NCBI RefSeq assembly: GCF_003666685.1
Contig: NZ_RCIZ01000002.1
Span: 144,501-208,500, forward strand
Length of the DNA stretch: 64,000 bases
Origin: Mesorhizobium sp. YM1C-6-2
GTDB taxonomy: Bacteria; Pseudomonadota; Alphaproteobacteria; Rhizobiales; Rhizobiaceae
Direction of reading: 5' to 3'
The notes below the pieces were generated by a model. The model saw only the letters and a list, made by a program, of their open reading frames with translations, ran no database searches and had not been told where the DNA came from. A program made the translations under genes and the position numbers. Below are positions 35,072 through 44,133 of this stretch, in pieces (position 1 is the first letter of the stretch; every line of letters starts with the position of its first letter).

Positions 35072-36148
35072 ATGCTCTACCGCACCGTCGGCCAGTTCAA
35101 GACATCCTACGCGGCCGACCACGCGCTGTTCCCGGTCAGGCAGGACGCCTGGCTGCTCGGCGTCATCCTGGTCTTCGCCTTCGTCATCTTCCCGTTCACG
35201 GCCAGCGAGTTCGCCTTCAAGGCCCTGCTCATCCCCGTGCTGATCTATTCGCTGGCCGCGCTCGGCCTCAACATCCTCACCGGCTATGCCGGGCAGCTGT
35301 CGCTCGGCACCGGCGCGTTCATGGGGGTAGGAGCCTATGCCTGCTACAAGCTGATCAGCATCTTCCCCGAGCTCAACCCGATCGCCGCGATCTTCCTCTC
35401 CGGCTTCTTCTCGGCGGCGATCGGCGTCGCCTTCGGCCTGCCGTCGCTGCGCATCAAGGGTTTCTATCTCGCCATCGCTACGCTCGCCGCGCAGTTCTTC
35501 CTCGTCTGGCTGTTCGAGAAATGGGCCTGGCTCTACAACTACAATTCCTCGGGCGCGATCCAGGTGCCGACGGTGTCCTCGTTCGGCGTTCCCGTCTTCG
35601 GCCCGAACGCCCTGTCGATCGTGCAGTATTATGTCGTGCTCTGCATCGTGACGGTGATCACCATTGCTGCGATCAACATCACGCGCGGCCGCATCGGGCG
35701 CATCTGGAAAGCCGTGCGCGACATGGACATTGCCGCCGAACTGGTCGGCATCAACCTGATGAAGGCGAAGCTCTCGGCCTTCGCCGTCTCGTCCTACATC
35801 GTCGGGGTCGCCGGGGCGCTGTTCGTCTTCCTGTGGCGGGGCGCGGCGGAGCCGGTCGTCTTCGACATTCCGCTCTCCTTCCGCGTCCTGTTCATCGCCA
35901 TCATTGGTGGCCTGGGCTCGATCCTCGGCAATTTCCTCGGCGCAATCCTGATCGTGGCGCTGCCGGTCCTGCTCGGGACCGTGCCCGCCGCGCTCGGCCT
36001 GCCTATCAGCTCGGCCATGGTCGAGCACCTCAACACGATGATCATCGGCGCGCTGATCATCATGTTCCTGATCGTCGAGCCGCACGGGCTCGCGCGCTTC
36101 TGGGAAATCATCCGGGAAAAGCTCATCATGTGGCCTTTTCCGCACTGA
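35072..36148 (+). CDS. livM: Branched-chain-type ABC permease LivM
   Basis: A 358-residue permease with about ten helices. The LivM signatures are LNILTGYAGQLSLGTGAFMG and RDMDIAAELVGINLMKAKLS, plus FIAIIGGLGSILGNFLGAIL. GGAGAG before ATG 35072 gives a good ribosome site, two bases after the DUF559 stop. It forms the channel with LivH. The N-terminal soluble extension of about 25 residues is common in this subgroup. Confidence 0.93.
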   Translation: MLYRTVGQFKTSYAADHALFPVRQDAWLLGVILVFAFVIFPFTASEFAFKALLIPVLIYSLAALGLNILTGYAGQLSLGTGAFMGVGAYACYKLISIFPELNPIAAIFLSGFFSAAIGVAFGLPSLRIKGFYLAIATLAAQFFLVWLFEKWAWLYNYNSSGAIQVPTVSSFGVPVFGPNALSIVQYYVVLCIVTVITIAAINITRGRIGRIWKAVRDMDIAAELVGINLMKAKLSAFAVSSYIVGVAGALFVFLWRGAAEPVVFDIPLSFRVLFIAIIGGLGSILGNFLGAILIVALPVLLGTVPAALGLPISSAMVEHLNTMIIGALIIMFLIVEPHGLARFWEIIREKLIMWPFPH

Positions 36149-36253
36149 AGATCGGACCGAAAAATGCGAAGCGGCTTTCGAAAGAATCCCGATGCGCAAA
36201 CGACGAAAAAGCAGGCATTCTCGTATCCAGAACGACAAAGCGGAGGAAACGAC

Positions 36254-37564
36254 ATGAAGACCAACATGACCCGCCTGGCGCTTTCGGCACTATTGTCCGT
36301 CGGCGTGCTCGGCGCCGTACCGGCGCTCGCGGAAGACATCGTCAGCCTGCCCAATCTCTCCTACCGGACGGGGCCGTTCGCAGCGACCGGCATCCCGCTG
36401 ATGAACGGCCAGCGCGACTACATGACGATGATCAACGAGCGCGACGGCGGCGTGAACGGCGTCAAGCTCGGCTACGAGGAGTGCGAGACCGGCTATTCCA
36501 CCGAAAAGGGCGTCGAGTGCTACGAGAAGACCAAGGCAACCGGCATCGTCACGCAGCCCTGGTCGACCGGCATCACGCTGCAGGTGCTGCCGCGGTCGAA
36601 CGTCGACAAGATCCCGATCTTGGCGCCCGGCTACGGCTTCTCGCCGATGGCCGACGGCAAGGTGTTCAAATGGGCGTTCAATCCGCCGGCTTCCTACTGG
36701 GACGGCGCCTCGATGATCCTGAGGCACATCTCGGAGGGCAATCTCGACAACCTCAAGGGCAAGAAGATCGTGCTCCTGCACCTCGACGCGCCCTACGGCA
36801 AGGAGCCGATCCCGCTCCTCCAGGCGCTTGCCGAAAAACACGGCTTCACCTTGCTGCCGATCCCCGTCGGCGTGAAGGAGATGCAGAACCAGTCGGCGCA
36901 ATGGCTGCAGATCCGCCGCGAGAACCCGGATTTCGTGCTGATGTGGGGCTGGGGCGCGATGAACGCCGGCGCGCTCACCGAGGCGGTGAAGACGAGGTTC
37001 CCGATGGAGAAATTCATCGGCATCTGGTGGTCGGGCCATGACGGCGACATGAAAAGCGTCGGCGAGGAGGGCAAGGGCTACCGTTCGCTGTCCTGGAGCG
37101 TGCCGGTATCGGACTCGCAGGCCATGCAGGACATCAAGAAATACGTGCTCGACCCGAAGAAGACCGAGATCGGCGAGGGCGAGTTCGACTGGGTCTTTTA
37201 CCAGCGCGGCGTGCTGATCTCGATGTTCACGGTCGAGGCGATCCGCGCCGCGCAGGAGCAGTTCAACACCAAGGTGGTCAATGCCGAGCAGCTTCGCTGG
37301 GGTTTCGAGAACCTGAAGCTCGACGAGGCGAGGCTGGCCGAGATCGGCATGACCGGCATGATCGCGCCGTTCGAGACGTCCTGCGACAACCATTCCGGCC
37401 ATGCCGGGGCGTGGATGCTGCAGTGGGACGGCGCGAAGTTCGTGAAAGTGTCGGACCTCTTGCAGGCCGACCAGACCGAAATCGCGCCGCTGGTCGAGGC
37501 CGAGGCGAAGAAATACGCCGACGCCAATGCGCCCTGGCCGATGAACGACGAGTGCAAGATGTAA
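36254..37564 (+). CDS. ABC transporter substrate-binding protein, Liv type
   Basis: A 436-residue periplasmic binding protein. The signal peptide is MKTNMTRLALSALLSVGVLG to about VPALAE, cleaved after ALA. The mature part follows the type I LivJ-like fold (FAATGIPLMNGQRDYMTMIN, GVKLGYEECETGYST), but with several Trp and Met residues around the expected pocket, and is larger than amino acid binders. This fits a family that binds aromatic or branched acids. CGGAGGAAACGAC precedes ATG 36254; the frame opens at 36164 without a ribosome site. It is followed by a palindromic element before livF. Confidence 0.9.
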   Translation: MKTNMTRLALSALLSVGVLGAVPALAEDIVSLPNLSYRTGPFAATGIPLMNGQRDYMTMINERDGGVNGVKLGYEECETGYSTEKGVECYEKTKATGIVTQPWSTGITLQVLPRSNVDKIPILAPGYGFSPMADGKVFKWAFNPPASYWDGASMILRHISEGNLDNLKGKKIVLLHLDAPYGKEPIPLLQALAEKHGFTLLPIPVGVKEMQNQSAQWLQIRRENPDFVLMWGWGAMNAGALTEAVKTRFPMEKFIGIWWSGHDGDMKSVGEEGKGYRSLSWSVPVSDSQAMQDIKKYVLDPKKTEIGEGEFDWVFYQRGVLISMFTVEAIRAAQEQFNTKVVNAEQLRWGFENLKLDEARLAEIGMTGMIAPFETSCDNHSGHAGAWMLQWDGAKFVKVSDLLQADQTEIAPLVEAEAKKYADANAPWPMNDECKM

Positions 37565-37570
37565 GCTCTC

Positions 37571-37693
37571 CTCTCCCCGCTTGCGGGGAGAGGATGCCGG
37601 CAGGCAGGTGAGGGGCAGCGCGAACGTTTAATGTTAGGCGCTGCCCCTCATCCGGCCCTTCGGGCCACCTTATCCCCGTGAACGGGGAGAAGG
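37571..37693. repeat. RIME-like intergenic mosaic element
   Basis: About 123 bp between the binding-protein gene and livF made of nested inverted repeats: a perfect hairpin CTCTCCCCGC/GCGGGGAGAG at 37571-37592; a 12-bp pair TGAGGGGCAGCG (37609-37620) and CGCTGCCCCTCA (37639-37650); a hairpin GGCCC/GGGCC at 37654-37666; and TCCCCG/CGGGGA at 37673-37688. The GCTGCCCCTCATCCGGCCCT core is a well-known sort of Rhizobiales repeat, RIME1-like. It probably forms structured RNA inside the operon transcript. Confidence 0.8.
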
Positions 37694-37715
37694 GGTCGTC
37701 CACGCTGGAGCCCGC

Positions 37716-38540
37716 ATGACGAACCTTTCTCCAGATTCAACCCCGATCCTCTCGGTGAACAACATCGAGGTGATCTACGATCACGTCATCCTGGTGCTGA
37801 AGGGCGTGTCGCTTACGGTGCCGCAGGGCGGCATCACCGCGCTGCTCGGCGCCAACGGGGCCGGCAAGACGACGACTCTGAAGGCGATCTCCAACCTGCT
37901 GCGCACCGAGCGCGGCGAGGTGACCAAAGGCTCGATCGTCTTCGACGGCCAGCAGGTGCAGGCGCTGTCGCCCGACGATCTGGTGCGGCGCGGCTGCATC
38001 CAGGTTCTGGAGGGCCGGCGCTGCTTCGGCCATCTCTCGGTCGAGGACAACCTGGCCGCCGGCGCGTTCACGAGGCGCGACGGCAAGGCCGCCATCCGCG
38101 CCGACCTCGACCTGGTCTACGACTATTTCCCGCGGCTGAAAGTCCGGCGGAACAGCATGGCCGGCTATACGTCTGGCGGCGAGCAGCAGATGGTGGCGAT
38201 CGGCCGTGCCCTGATGTCGCGGCCGAAGATGATCCTGCTCGACGAGCCGTCCATGGGGCTCGCCCCGCAACTGGTGGAAGAAATCTTCGGCATCGTGGAG
38301 AAGCTCAACCGGGAGCAGGGCGTCTCCTTCCTGCTTGCCGAGCAGAATACCAATATCGCGCTGCGTTTCGCCAAATATGGCTACATACTGGAATCGGGAC
38401 GGGTCGTGCTCGACGGCGATGCCGGCGTGCTGCGCGAGAACGAGGACGTGAAGGAATTCTACCTCGGCATCGCAGCCGAGGGCCGCAAGTCGTTCCGGGA
38501 CGCCAAGCACTACAAGCGGCGCAAGCGCTGGCTGGCCTGA
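37716..38540 (+). CDS. livF: Branched-chain-type ABC transporter ATPase LivF
   Basis: A 274-residue ABC ATPase of the LivF class. Walker A is GANGAGKTTTLKAIS, the signature is YTSGGEQQMVAIGRALM and Walker B LLDEPSMGLAPQLVEEIF. It is the last transport gene of the operon and partners LivG. The C-terminal extension (GRKSFRDAKHYKRRKRWLA) is typical of the ligase-linked subgroup. Start ATG 37716, just after the RIME-like element. Confidence 0.93.
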   Translation: MTNLSPDSTPILSVNNIEVIYDHVILVLKGVSLTVPQGGITALLGANGAGKTTTLKAISNLLRTERGEVTKGSIVFDGQQVQALSPDDLVRRGCIQVLEGRRCFGHLSVEDNLAAGAFTRRDGKAAIRADLDLVYDYFPRLKVRRNSMAGYTSGGEQQMVAIGRALMSRPKMILLDEPSMGLAPQLVEEIFGIVEKLNREQGVSFLLAEQNTNIALRFAKYGYILESGRVVLDGDAGVLRENEDVKEFYLGIAAEGRKSFRDAKHYKRRKRWLA

Positions 38541-38673
38541 GCGTCGCGCCGGGACACGATCCGATCTTATCAAGTCCTTTGACACTCTTGTCGCAGGCGG
38601 CACGGCAATCCTGCCATTGCCCTTGGCCTGGCTTTTCGGTATGTGCGCTTGAGAGCTATCCGGAGGATTTTGC

Positions 38674-38901
38674 ATGGCCGACCACTCGCCGACCGGACCC
38701 GTCGAAACGGGCGCGCAGATGGACTATATCGAACACGAGAAAACCTACGCGGCTTTCACGACGCTCGCGAAGTATGGATCGCTGTTCTGCGCCGCGGTGC
38801 TCATAGCCATGGCCTTCGGTTTCTTCACCAGCGCCGGCTTCTTTTCGGCGACGATCCTTTTCATCCTGGTCTGCGCCGTCGGCTGGTTCATCCTCCGCTA
38901 A
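38674..38901 (+). CDS. aa3-type cytochrome c oxidase subunit IV-like protein
   Basis: A 75-residue protein with one or two C-terminal helices (AKYGSLFCAAVLIAMAFGFF and FSATILFILVCAVGWFILR) after a hydrophilic N-terminus containing the MDYIEHEKTYAAFTTL motif of bacterial CoxIV. In Rhizobiales this gene stands directly before the transhydrogenase genes, as here, 82 bases before pntAA. It may be an oxidase accessory subunit, but placement away from the cox operon leaves its partner open. GGAG-type ribosome site at 38660-38663. Confidence 0.85.
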   Translation: MADHSPTGPVETGAQMDYIEHEKTYAAFTTLAKYGSLFCAAVLIAMAFGFFTSAGFFSATILFILVCAVGWFILR

Positions 38902-38983
38902 GGCTCGATCTCTCCATCCGCCGGACAGCCAGATTCCGGCCATCGCTTAACGTTGGGTAAGGTTCCGGCCGAAAGGACATGCG

Positions 38984-40276
38984 GTGGGACAGATAGCATT
39001 CATCCCCAAGGAAGTTGAGGCTGGAGAGCCGCGAGTTGGGGCGTCGCCGGAGACGGTGAAACGGCTTGCCGGCCTTGGCTTCGAGGTGATCGTGGAGGCG
39101 GGCGCCGGGCTTGGCTCGCGCATCACCGACGACGAATTCGCCAAGGCGGGTGCTGCGATCGGCAAGGCCGCGGATGCGGGCCGCGCCGATCTGGTGCTGA
39201 AGGTCCGCCGACCGACGGAAGCCGAGCTCAAGGGCTACAAACCAGGGGCGGCGGTCATCGCCACCATGGACCCCTATGGCCACGACGCGGCGGTGGCGGC
39301 GATGGCGAAAGCCGGCATCACCGCCTTCGCGATGGAATTCATGCCGCGCATCTCCAGGGCGCAGGTGATGGACGTGCTGTCCTCGCAGGCCAATCTCGCC
39401 GGCTACCAGGCGGTGATCGACGGCGCCGCCGAATATGACCGCGCGCTGCCGATGATGATGACGGCGGCCGGCACGGTTCCGGCGGCGAAAGTGTTCATCA
39501 TGGGCGTCGGCGTCGCCGGCCTGCAGGCGATCGCCACGGCCCGGCGGCTTGGCGCGGTGGTCACCGCGACCGACGTGCGCCCGGCGGTGAAGGAGCAGGT
39601 TCAGTCGCTCGGCGCAAAGTTCCTGGCGGTCGAGGACGAGGAGTTCAAGGCGGCCGAGACCGCCGGCGGCTACGCCAAGGAGATGTCGAAGGAATACCAG
39701 GCCAAGCAGGCGGCGCTCACCGCCGAGCACATCGCCAAGCAGGACATCGTCATCACCACGGCGCTGATCCCGGGACGGCCGGCGCCGAAGCTGGTGTCGG
39801 CGGCCATGGTCGCCTCGATGAAGCCGGGTTCGGTGCTGGTCGACCTCGCGGTCGAGCGCGGCGGCAATGTCGAAGGCGCCGTCGCCGGCGCGGTCATCAC
39901 GCTCGACAACGGCGTCAAGATCGTCGGCCATCTCAACGTGCCCGGCCGCGTCGCGGCGTCGGCCTCGCTGCTCTATGCCAAGAACCTCTACGCCTTCGTC
40001 GAGACGATGGTCGACAAGACCACCAAGGCCTTTGCCGTCAACCGCGAGGACGAACTGGTCAAGGCGACCATGCTGACCGACGCCGGCAAGGTCGTGCATC
40101 CGGCCTTCGCCGATGCGGCGGCTGCCGCCGAAAAGGCCGCGGCGGAACAGAAGAGCGCCGACGAGCCGGCCGCCGGGGGCGAACCGGCAAAGGCCGAGAA
40201 GAAACCGGCCGCCCGGAAATCGAAGAAGGCGGCATCGGGGCCGACATCCGGGCCAGCATCTGGGGGAGAGGCGTGA
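38984..40276 (+). CDS. pntAA: NAD(P) transhydrogenase subunit alpha, soluble part (PntAA)
   Basis: A 430-residue NAD(H)-binding subunit (domain I) of the proton-translocating transhydrogenase, which passes hydride between NADH and NADP+. The N-terminal [20 protein letters not shown] is the AlaDh/PNT signature, and [20 protein letters not shown] the NAD-binding Rossmann motif. The end is a Lys/Ala/Pro-rich linker of about 60 residues. GTG 38984 is the start, with AAAGGA upstream; ATG 38979 is out of frame. It overlaps pntAB by one base. Gene order with CoxIV, pntAB and pntB is conserved in the order. Confidence 0.95.
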   Translation: MGQIAFIPKEVEAGEPRVGASPETVKRLAGLGFEVIVEAGAGLGSRITDDEFAKAGAAIGKAADAGRADLVLKVRRPTEAELKGYKPGAAVIATMDPYGHDAAVAAMAKAGITAFAMEFMPRISRAQVMDVLSSQANLAGYQAVIDGAAEYDRALPMMMTAAGTVPAAKVFIMGVGVAGLQAIATARRLGAVVTATDVRPAVKEQVQSLGAKFLAVEDEEFKAAETAGGYAKEMSKEYQAKQAALTAEHIAKQDIVITTALIPGRPAPKLVSAAMVASMKPGSVLVDLAVERGGNVEGAVAGAVITLDNGVKIVGHLNVPGRVAASASLLYAKNLYAFVETMVDKTTKAFAVNREDELVKATMLTDAGKVVHPAFADAAAAAEKAAAEQKSADEPAAGGEPAKAEKKPAARKSKKAASGPTSGPASGGEA

Positions 40277-40695
40277 TGGAGAAGACCGCGCTCGAACAGG
40301 CGCTCGACCAGCTCGAACAGGCGATCGGTACTGCCCGCGCCGCACTCGCCAATGTCGAAGGCAGCGCGGCAGCGGCCGGCGACGCGGCGCACGCGCTGTC
40401 GGGCGGCGCCATCGACCCCTTCGTCTTCCGCTTCGCCATCTTCGTGCTGGCGATCTTCGTCGGCTACTACGTGGTCTGGTCGGTGACGCCGGCGCTGCAT
40501 ACGCCGCTGATGGCCGTCACCAACGCCATCTCCTCGGTCATCGTGGTCGGCGCTCTGCTGGCAGTCGGCATCTCCGCCTCGGGGCTTGCCACCGGCTTCG
40601 GCTTCGTTGCGCTGGTGCTCGCCTCGGTGAACATCTTCGGCGGCTTCCTGGTCACCCAGCGCATGCTCGCCATGTACAAGAAGAAGGAGAAGTGA
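40276..40695 (+). CDS. pntAB: NAD(P) transhydrogenase subunit alpha, membrane part (PntAB)
   Basis: A 139-residue protein carrying the first membrane helices of domain II. After an Ala-rich N-terminal helix come [20 protein letters not shown], the signature [20 protein letters not shown] and a third helix, ending KKKEK. The split alpha subunit (PntAA + PntAB) is the Rhizobiales form. ATG 40276 shares its A with the pntAA stop; GGGGGAGAGG precedes it. Confidence 0.95.
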   Translation: MEKTALEQALDQLEQAIGTARAALANVEGSAAAAGDAAHALSGGAIDPFVFRFAIFVLAIFVGYYVVWSVTPALHTPLMAVTNAISSVIVVGALLAVGISASGLATGFGFVALVLASVNIFGGFLVTQRMLAMYKKKEK

Positions 40696-40696
40696 C

Positions 40697-42094
40697 GTGA
40701 ACGCCAACGTCGCCTCCTTCCTCTATCTCGTCTCCGGCATCCTGTTCATCCTGGCGCTGAGGGGGCTGTCGCACCCGACGACCTCCAGGCAGGGCAATCT
40801 GTTCGGCATGATCGGCATGGCCATCGCCATCGCCACCACGCTGGCGCTGGCGACCCCCAGCGCCACCGGCTTCGGCCTGATCGTGCTTGGCCTCGCCATC
40901 GGCGGCGGCGTCGGCGCGGTGACTGCGCGGCGCATCGCCATGACCTCGATGCCGCAGCTGGTCGCCGCCTTCCACAGCCTCGTCGGCCTTGCCGCGGTGA
41001 TGGTGGCGGCAGCCGCCATGTACGCGCCGGAAAGCTTTGGCATCGGCACCGCCGGCGACATCCACGGCCAGGCGCTCATCGAGATGAGCCTCGGCGTCGC
41101 CATCGGCGCCATCACCTTCACCGGCTCGGTCATCGCCTTCCTGAAGCTCGACGGGCGCATGTCCGGCAAGCCGATCATGCTGCCCGGCCGCCACCTGCTC
41201 AACGCCGCGCTCGGCATCGGGCTCGTCGTGCTGATCGTCATGCTCGTCTCGACCGAGAGTTTTACTATCTTCTGGCTGATCGTCGCGGTTTCGCTGCTGC
41301 TCGGCGTGCTCCTGATCATCCCGATCGGCGGCGCTGACATGCCGGTCGTCGTGTCGATGCTGAACTCCTATTCCGGCTGGGCGGCGGCCGCACTCGGCTT
41401 CACGCTCGGCAACCTGGCGCTCATCATCACCGGCGCGCTGGTCGGCTCGTCGGGCGCCATCCTGTCCTACATCATGTGCAAGGGCATGAACCGCTCCTTC
41501 ATCTCCGTTATCCTCGGCGGCTTCGGCGGCGAGACCGCCGCTGCGTCCGACGACGGCATCGAGCGCACGGTGAAGCAGGGCTCGGCCGACGACGCCGCCT
41601 ATCTGATGATGAACGCGCAGAAGGTCATCATCGTGCCCGGCTACGGCATGGCGGTCGCCCAGGCGCAGCATGCGCTGCGCGAGATGGCCCACAAGCTGAA
41701 GGCCGCCGGGGTCGAGGTGAAATACGCCATCCACCCGGTGGCCGGCCGCATGCCCGGCCACATGAACGTGCTGTTGGCCGAAGCCAACGTGCCCTATGAC
41801 GAGGTGTTCGAGCTCGAGGACATCAACTCCGAGTTCGCGCAGGCCGACGTCGCCTATGTCATCGGCGCCAACGACGTCACCAACCCGTCCGCGCGCGACG
41901 ACAAGAGCTCGCCCATCTACGGCATGCCGATCCTCGACGTCGACAAGGCGCGCACCTGCCTGTTCGTCAAGCGCTCGCTCGGCTCCGGCTACGCAGGCAT
42001 CGACAACACGCTGTTCTACAAGGACGGCACCATGATGCTCCTCGGCGACGCCAAGAAGATGACCGAGGAAATCGTAAAGGCAATGGATCACTGA
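40697..42094 (+). CDS. pntB: NAD(P) transhydrogenase subunit beta (PntB)
   Basis: A 465-residue subunit with about nine helices (domain II) followed by the NADP(H)-binding domain III. The latter has IIVPGYGMAVAQAQHALREM (NADP-binding GYGMAVAQAQ), HPVAGRMPGHMNVLLAEA and VIGANDVTNPSARDD. It starts with GTG 40697 after AAGGAGA, one base past pntAB's stop. The three subunits form the proton-driven NADPH generator of the inner membrane. Its TGA is overlapped by the proposed CTG start of the next gene. Confidence 0.95.
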   Translation: MNANVASFLYLVSGILFILALRGLSHPTTSRQGNLFGMIGMAIAIATTLALATPSATGFGLIVLGLAIGGGVGAVTARRIAMTSMPQLVAAFHSLVGLAAVMVAAAAMYAPESFGIGTAGDIHGQALIEMSLGVAIGAITFTGSVIAFLKLDGRMSGKPIMLPGRHLLNAALGIGLVVLIVMLVSTESFTIFWLIVAVSLLLGVLLIIPIGGADMPVVVSMLNSYSGWAAAALGFTLGNLALIITGALVGSSGAILSYIMCKGMNRSFISVILGGFGGETAAASDDGIERTVKQGSADDAAYLMMNAQKVIIVPGYGMAVAQAQHALREMAHKLKAAGVEVKYAIHPVAGRMPGHMNVLLAEANVPYDEVFELEDINSEFAQADVAYVIGANDVTNPSARDDKSSPIYGMPILDVDKARTCLFVKRSLGSGYAGIDNTLFYKDGTMMLLGDAKKMTEEIVKAMDH

Positions 42095-42984
42095 TCGATC
42101 TTCAGGTTCCAGACAGCGTACCCGATGCCTTCCGGGCGGCTATCCTGGCCGCCCATCCTTCCTTCGCCGGCAAGTCCTTCACAGTTGCCGGCCGGGGCTG
42201 GCACAGCATTGCCGTCGATGTCGGCGGCCGGTTCATAGCGAAGTTTCCCGAGGGTGCGGAGGCCGAGGAGGCGCTGAGGCGCGAGGCATCGCTGCTGGCT
42301 GCCGTCCGGCCGCGGCTCACCATGGCGGTGCCGGACATGACGATCCATGAAGGGCCGCCCCTATTCTCCCTGCACGGCAAGCTGCCGGGCGGGACGCTCG
42401 ATGGCGGGGGCTATGCGCGGCTCGATGAGGAAGCCCGCCGCCGGCTGGCGGATGACGTTGCGCTTTTCCTGGTCGAGCTGCATGCGATCGAGCCGGCCGT
42501 CATGCGCGAGGCCGGAGCCGGTCCGGTTGGCTGGTGGGATACGGAAGAGGCCACGCTGGCGCCTGTCTGGCCGCTGCTGCCCGAGCATATCCGTGGCCCG
42601 GCCCAGGCCGCTATCGCCAACTACCGCCGGCTGTCGCCGGACCCGCTCGGCGAGGTCTACGGCTTCTTCGACGCGCATGGATGGAACATGGCCTTCGATC
42701 ACGGAGAAGGCCGATTGAAGGGCATATTCGACTTCGCGGATTCAGGCTTCGGCCCGCCGCACCGCGAGTTCGTGCAGATATCGCTGATCGCTCCCGAGCT
42801 CGCGGCGCGCACCGTGGAGGCCTACCAGGCCCGGACAGGCAGGGTGCTCGACAGGGGGCGCGTCTTTCTGCTGACTGCCGCAATGCGCCTCTCGGAACTC
42901 GCCGGAGCAATCGAGACGGGCGAGCATGTCGACGGCATCCGCGGCTTTGTGCTCGACTGGTTCGAGCAGCGCGTACTGCGCTAA
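42091..42984 (+). CDS. Aminoglycoside phosphotransferase (APH)-family kinase
   Basis: A 297-residue small-molecule kinase of the APH/choline kinase fold. The ATP-site opening is WHSIAVDVGGRFIAKFPEG, the catalytic loop FFDAHGWN keeps the Asp and the Asn five residues later although the usual leading HG is replaced by FF, and the metal Asp is in GIFDFADSGFG. The conserved N-terminal lobe begins well upstream of the first ATG (42322), and there is no ATG, GTG or TTG in frame there. I infer CTG 42091, overlapping the pntB stop. If that is wrong the gene would be a pseudogene that lost its start. Substrate unknown. Confidence 0.75.
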   Translation: MIDLQVPDSVPDAFRAAILAAHPSFAGKSFTVAGRGWHSIAVDVGGRFIAKFPEGAEAEEALRREASLLAAVRPRLTMAVPDMTIHEGPPLFSLHGKLPGGTLDGGGYARLDEEARRRLADDVALFLVELHAIEPAVMREAGAGPVGWWDTEEATLAPVWPLLPEHIRGPAQAAIANYRRLSPDPLGEVYGFFDAHGWNMAFDHGEGRLKGIFDFADSGFGPPHREFVQISLIAPELAARTVEAYQARTGRVLDRGRVFLLTAAMRLSELAGAIETGEHVDGIRGFVLDWFEQRVLR

Positions 42985-42990
42985 GCAATT

Positions 42991-43015
42991 GCCGGCCGCG
43001 CCTGGCGCGACCGGC
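42991..43015. terminator. Hairpin between kinase gene and DUF992 gene
   Basis: GCCGGCCGCGCC pairs with GGCGCGACCGGC around a T, with one mismatched pair. It lies between the convergent stops at 42984 and 43037 and could end transcription from both sides. No strong T-run. Confidence 0.6.
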
Positions 43016-43036
43016 TAATGTCACCGACGAGGGCGG

Positions 43037-43522
43037 TCAGCCCGCCGCGGTCCGCAGCTTGAATTCGGTGACGCCGACGGCGAGGTTGACGCCGGTCTGC
43101 GCCTGGACGCTCAGCGGCTGCAGCGAGAAGGTGCGGTTCGAGCCGCCGACCAGCACATTGGCGCCGGCGCCGATCGCGGCAGACGCCTCCGCGCTGGCGC
43201 CGACATAGTCGCCCGACAGCGCGCCCGGCGCATAGAGGTCGGCGTTCGGCGCAAGCACCGCCCAGGTGATCAGGGTTTCGCCGGTGACGCCGACGTCGAG
43301 CCCGATCTTGCTGATCGTGCCGTGATAGTTCTCCGGTGCGAGGTTCTTGTCGGCCGGCCGGTAGGTGCAGAGCACATCCTTGGTGGAGCCGATGATGAAG
43401 CCGGCGCCGCCCTCGACCTTGCAGTCGAGCACGCCGAGTTCCATGCCCTTGGTCTGGGAATTGGCCGCGGGCATGGCTGCCAGCATTGCTGCGGACGCAG
43501 CCGCGATAAGCAGATATTTCAT
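43037..43522 (-). CDS. DUF992 exported protein
   Basis: A 161-residue periplasmic protein: signal peptide to about ANSQ, then the DUF992 pattern GVLDCKVEGGAGFIIGSTKD, VLCTYRP and the C-terminal SLQPLSVQAQTGVNLAVGVT. Two Cys in the mature part probably form a disulphide. Function unknown for the family, which is widespread in Rhizobiales. It is a paralogue of the next gene upstream, with which it shares a 38-base identical DNA block. Confidence 0.88.
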   Translation of the reverse strand: MKYLLIAAASAAMLAAMPAANSQTKGMELGVLDCKVEGGAGFIIGSTKDVLCTYRPADKNLAPENYHGTISKIGLDVGVTGETLITWAVLAPNADLYAPGALSGDYVGASAEASAAIGAGANVLVGGSNRTFSLQPLSVQAQTGVNLAVGVTEFKLRTAAG

Positions 43523-43610
43523 GTCGGAACCTCCTTCAAAACTTTCGTCAACAACTGTCGACGCGGTTTCAAGGTTCCATCCCGGCCCGCCGGAAGGGCC
43601 GGAAGCCGGG

Positions 43611-44090
43611 CTATTTCAGCGGCTGGTATAGCCTCATCGACGTCACGGCCAGCGCGAGATTGACGCCGGTCTGCGCCTGGACGCTCAGCGGCTGCAGGCT
43701 GAACGATCGCTGGAAGCCGCCGACGAGCAGGTTGGCGCCGCCGCCAGCGACGACGCTCGCTTCGGCTGTCGCGCCGAGATAATTGCCGGCAAGCTGCCCG
43801 CCTTCGTAGTCGCTTGTGACGGCGAGGACCGCCCATACCAGCGAGCCCTGATGGGTGACGCCGAGGTCGACGCCAATCTTGGAGATGATGCCGGTGTAGC
43901 GCTCCTTGTGGCCGCCGCCGGACGGCTTGAAGGTGCAGTCGAGCCCCTTGTGGGAGGCGATGACGAGCGCGGTGCCTCCTTCAATGTCGCAGGTGAGGAT
44001 ACCGAGCCTCATGGTTCCGGCGCTGGCCGGAGCGGCGAGCAAAGCCGTCATGAGCGATGCTGCGAAGACGGAGGCGGTTCTCTTGATCAT
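43611..44090 (-). CDS. DUF992 exported protein, second paralogue
   Basis: A 159-residue protein with signal peptide ending ALLAAPASAG and the same DUF992 features (GILTCDIEGGTALVIASHKG, LDCTFKP, SLQPLSVQAQTGVNLALAVT). Start ATG 44090, preceded by GGAGGA; the longer frame to 44162 is not supported. The two DUF992 genes are in tandem, 88 bases apart on the same strand, probably from duplication. Confidence 0.88.
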   Translation of the reverse strand: MIKRTASVFAASLMTALLAAPASAGTMRLGILTCDIEGGTALVIASHKGLDCTFKPSGGGHKERYTGIISKIGVDLGVTHQGSLVWAVLAVTSDYEGGQLAGNYLGATAEASVVAGGGANLLVGGFQRSFSLQPLSVQAQTGVNLALAVTSMRLYQPLK

Positions 44091-44133
44091 CGGAGTCCTC
44101 CAACGGTTTCGTGTGAAATGCCGGGGCCCGGGT

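Noticed and set aside
38579-38584. TTGACA as a -35 box for the CoxIV-pnt operon
   Set aside because: No convincing -10 element follows at 16-18 bases, so I did not call a promoter.
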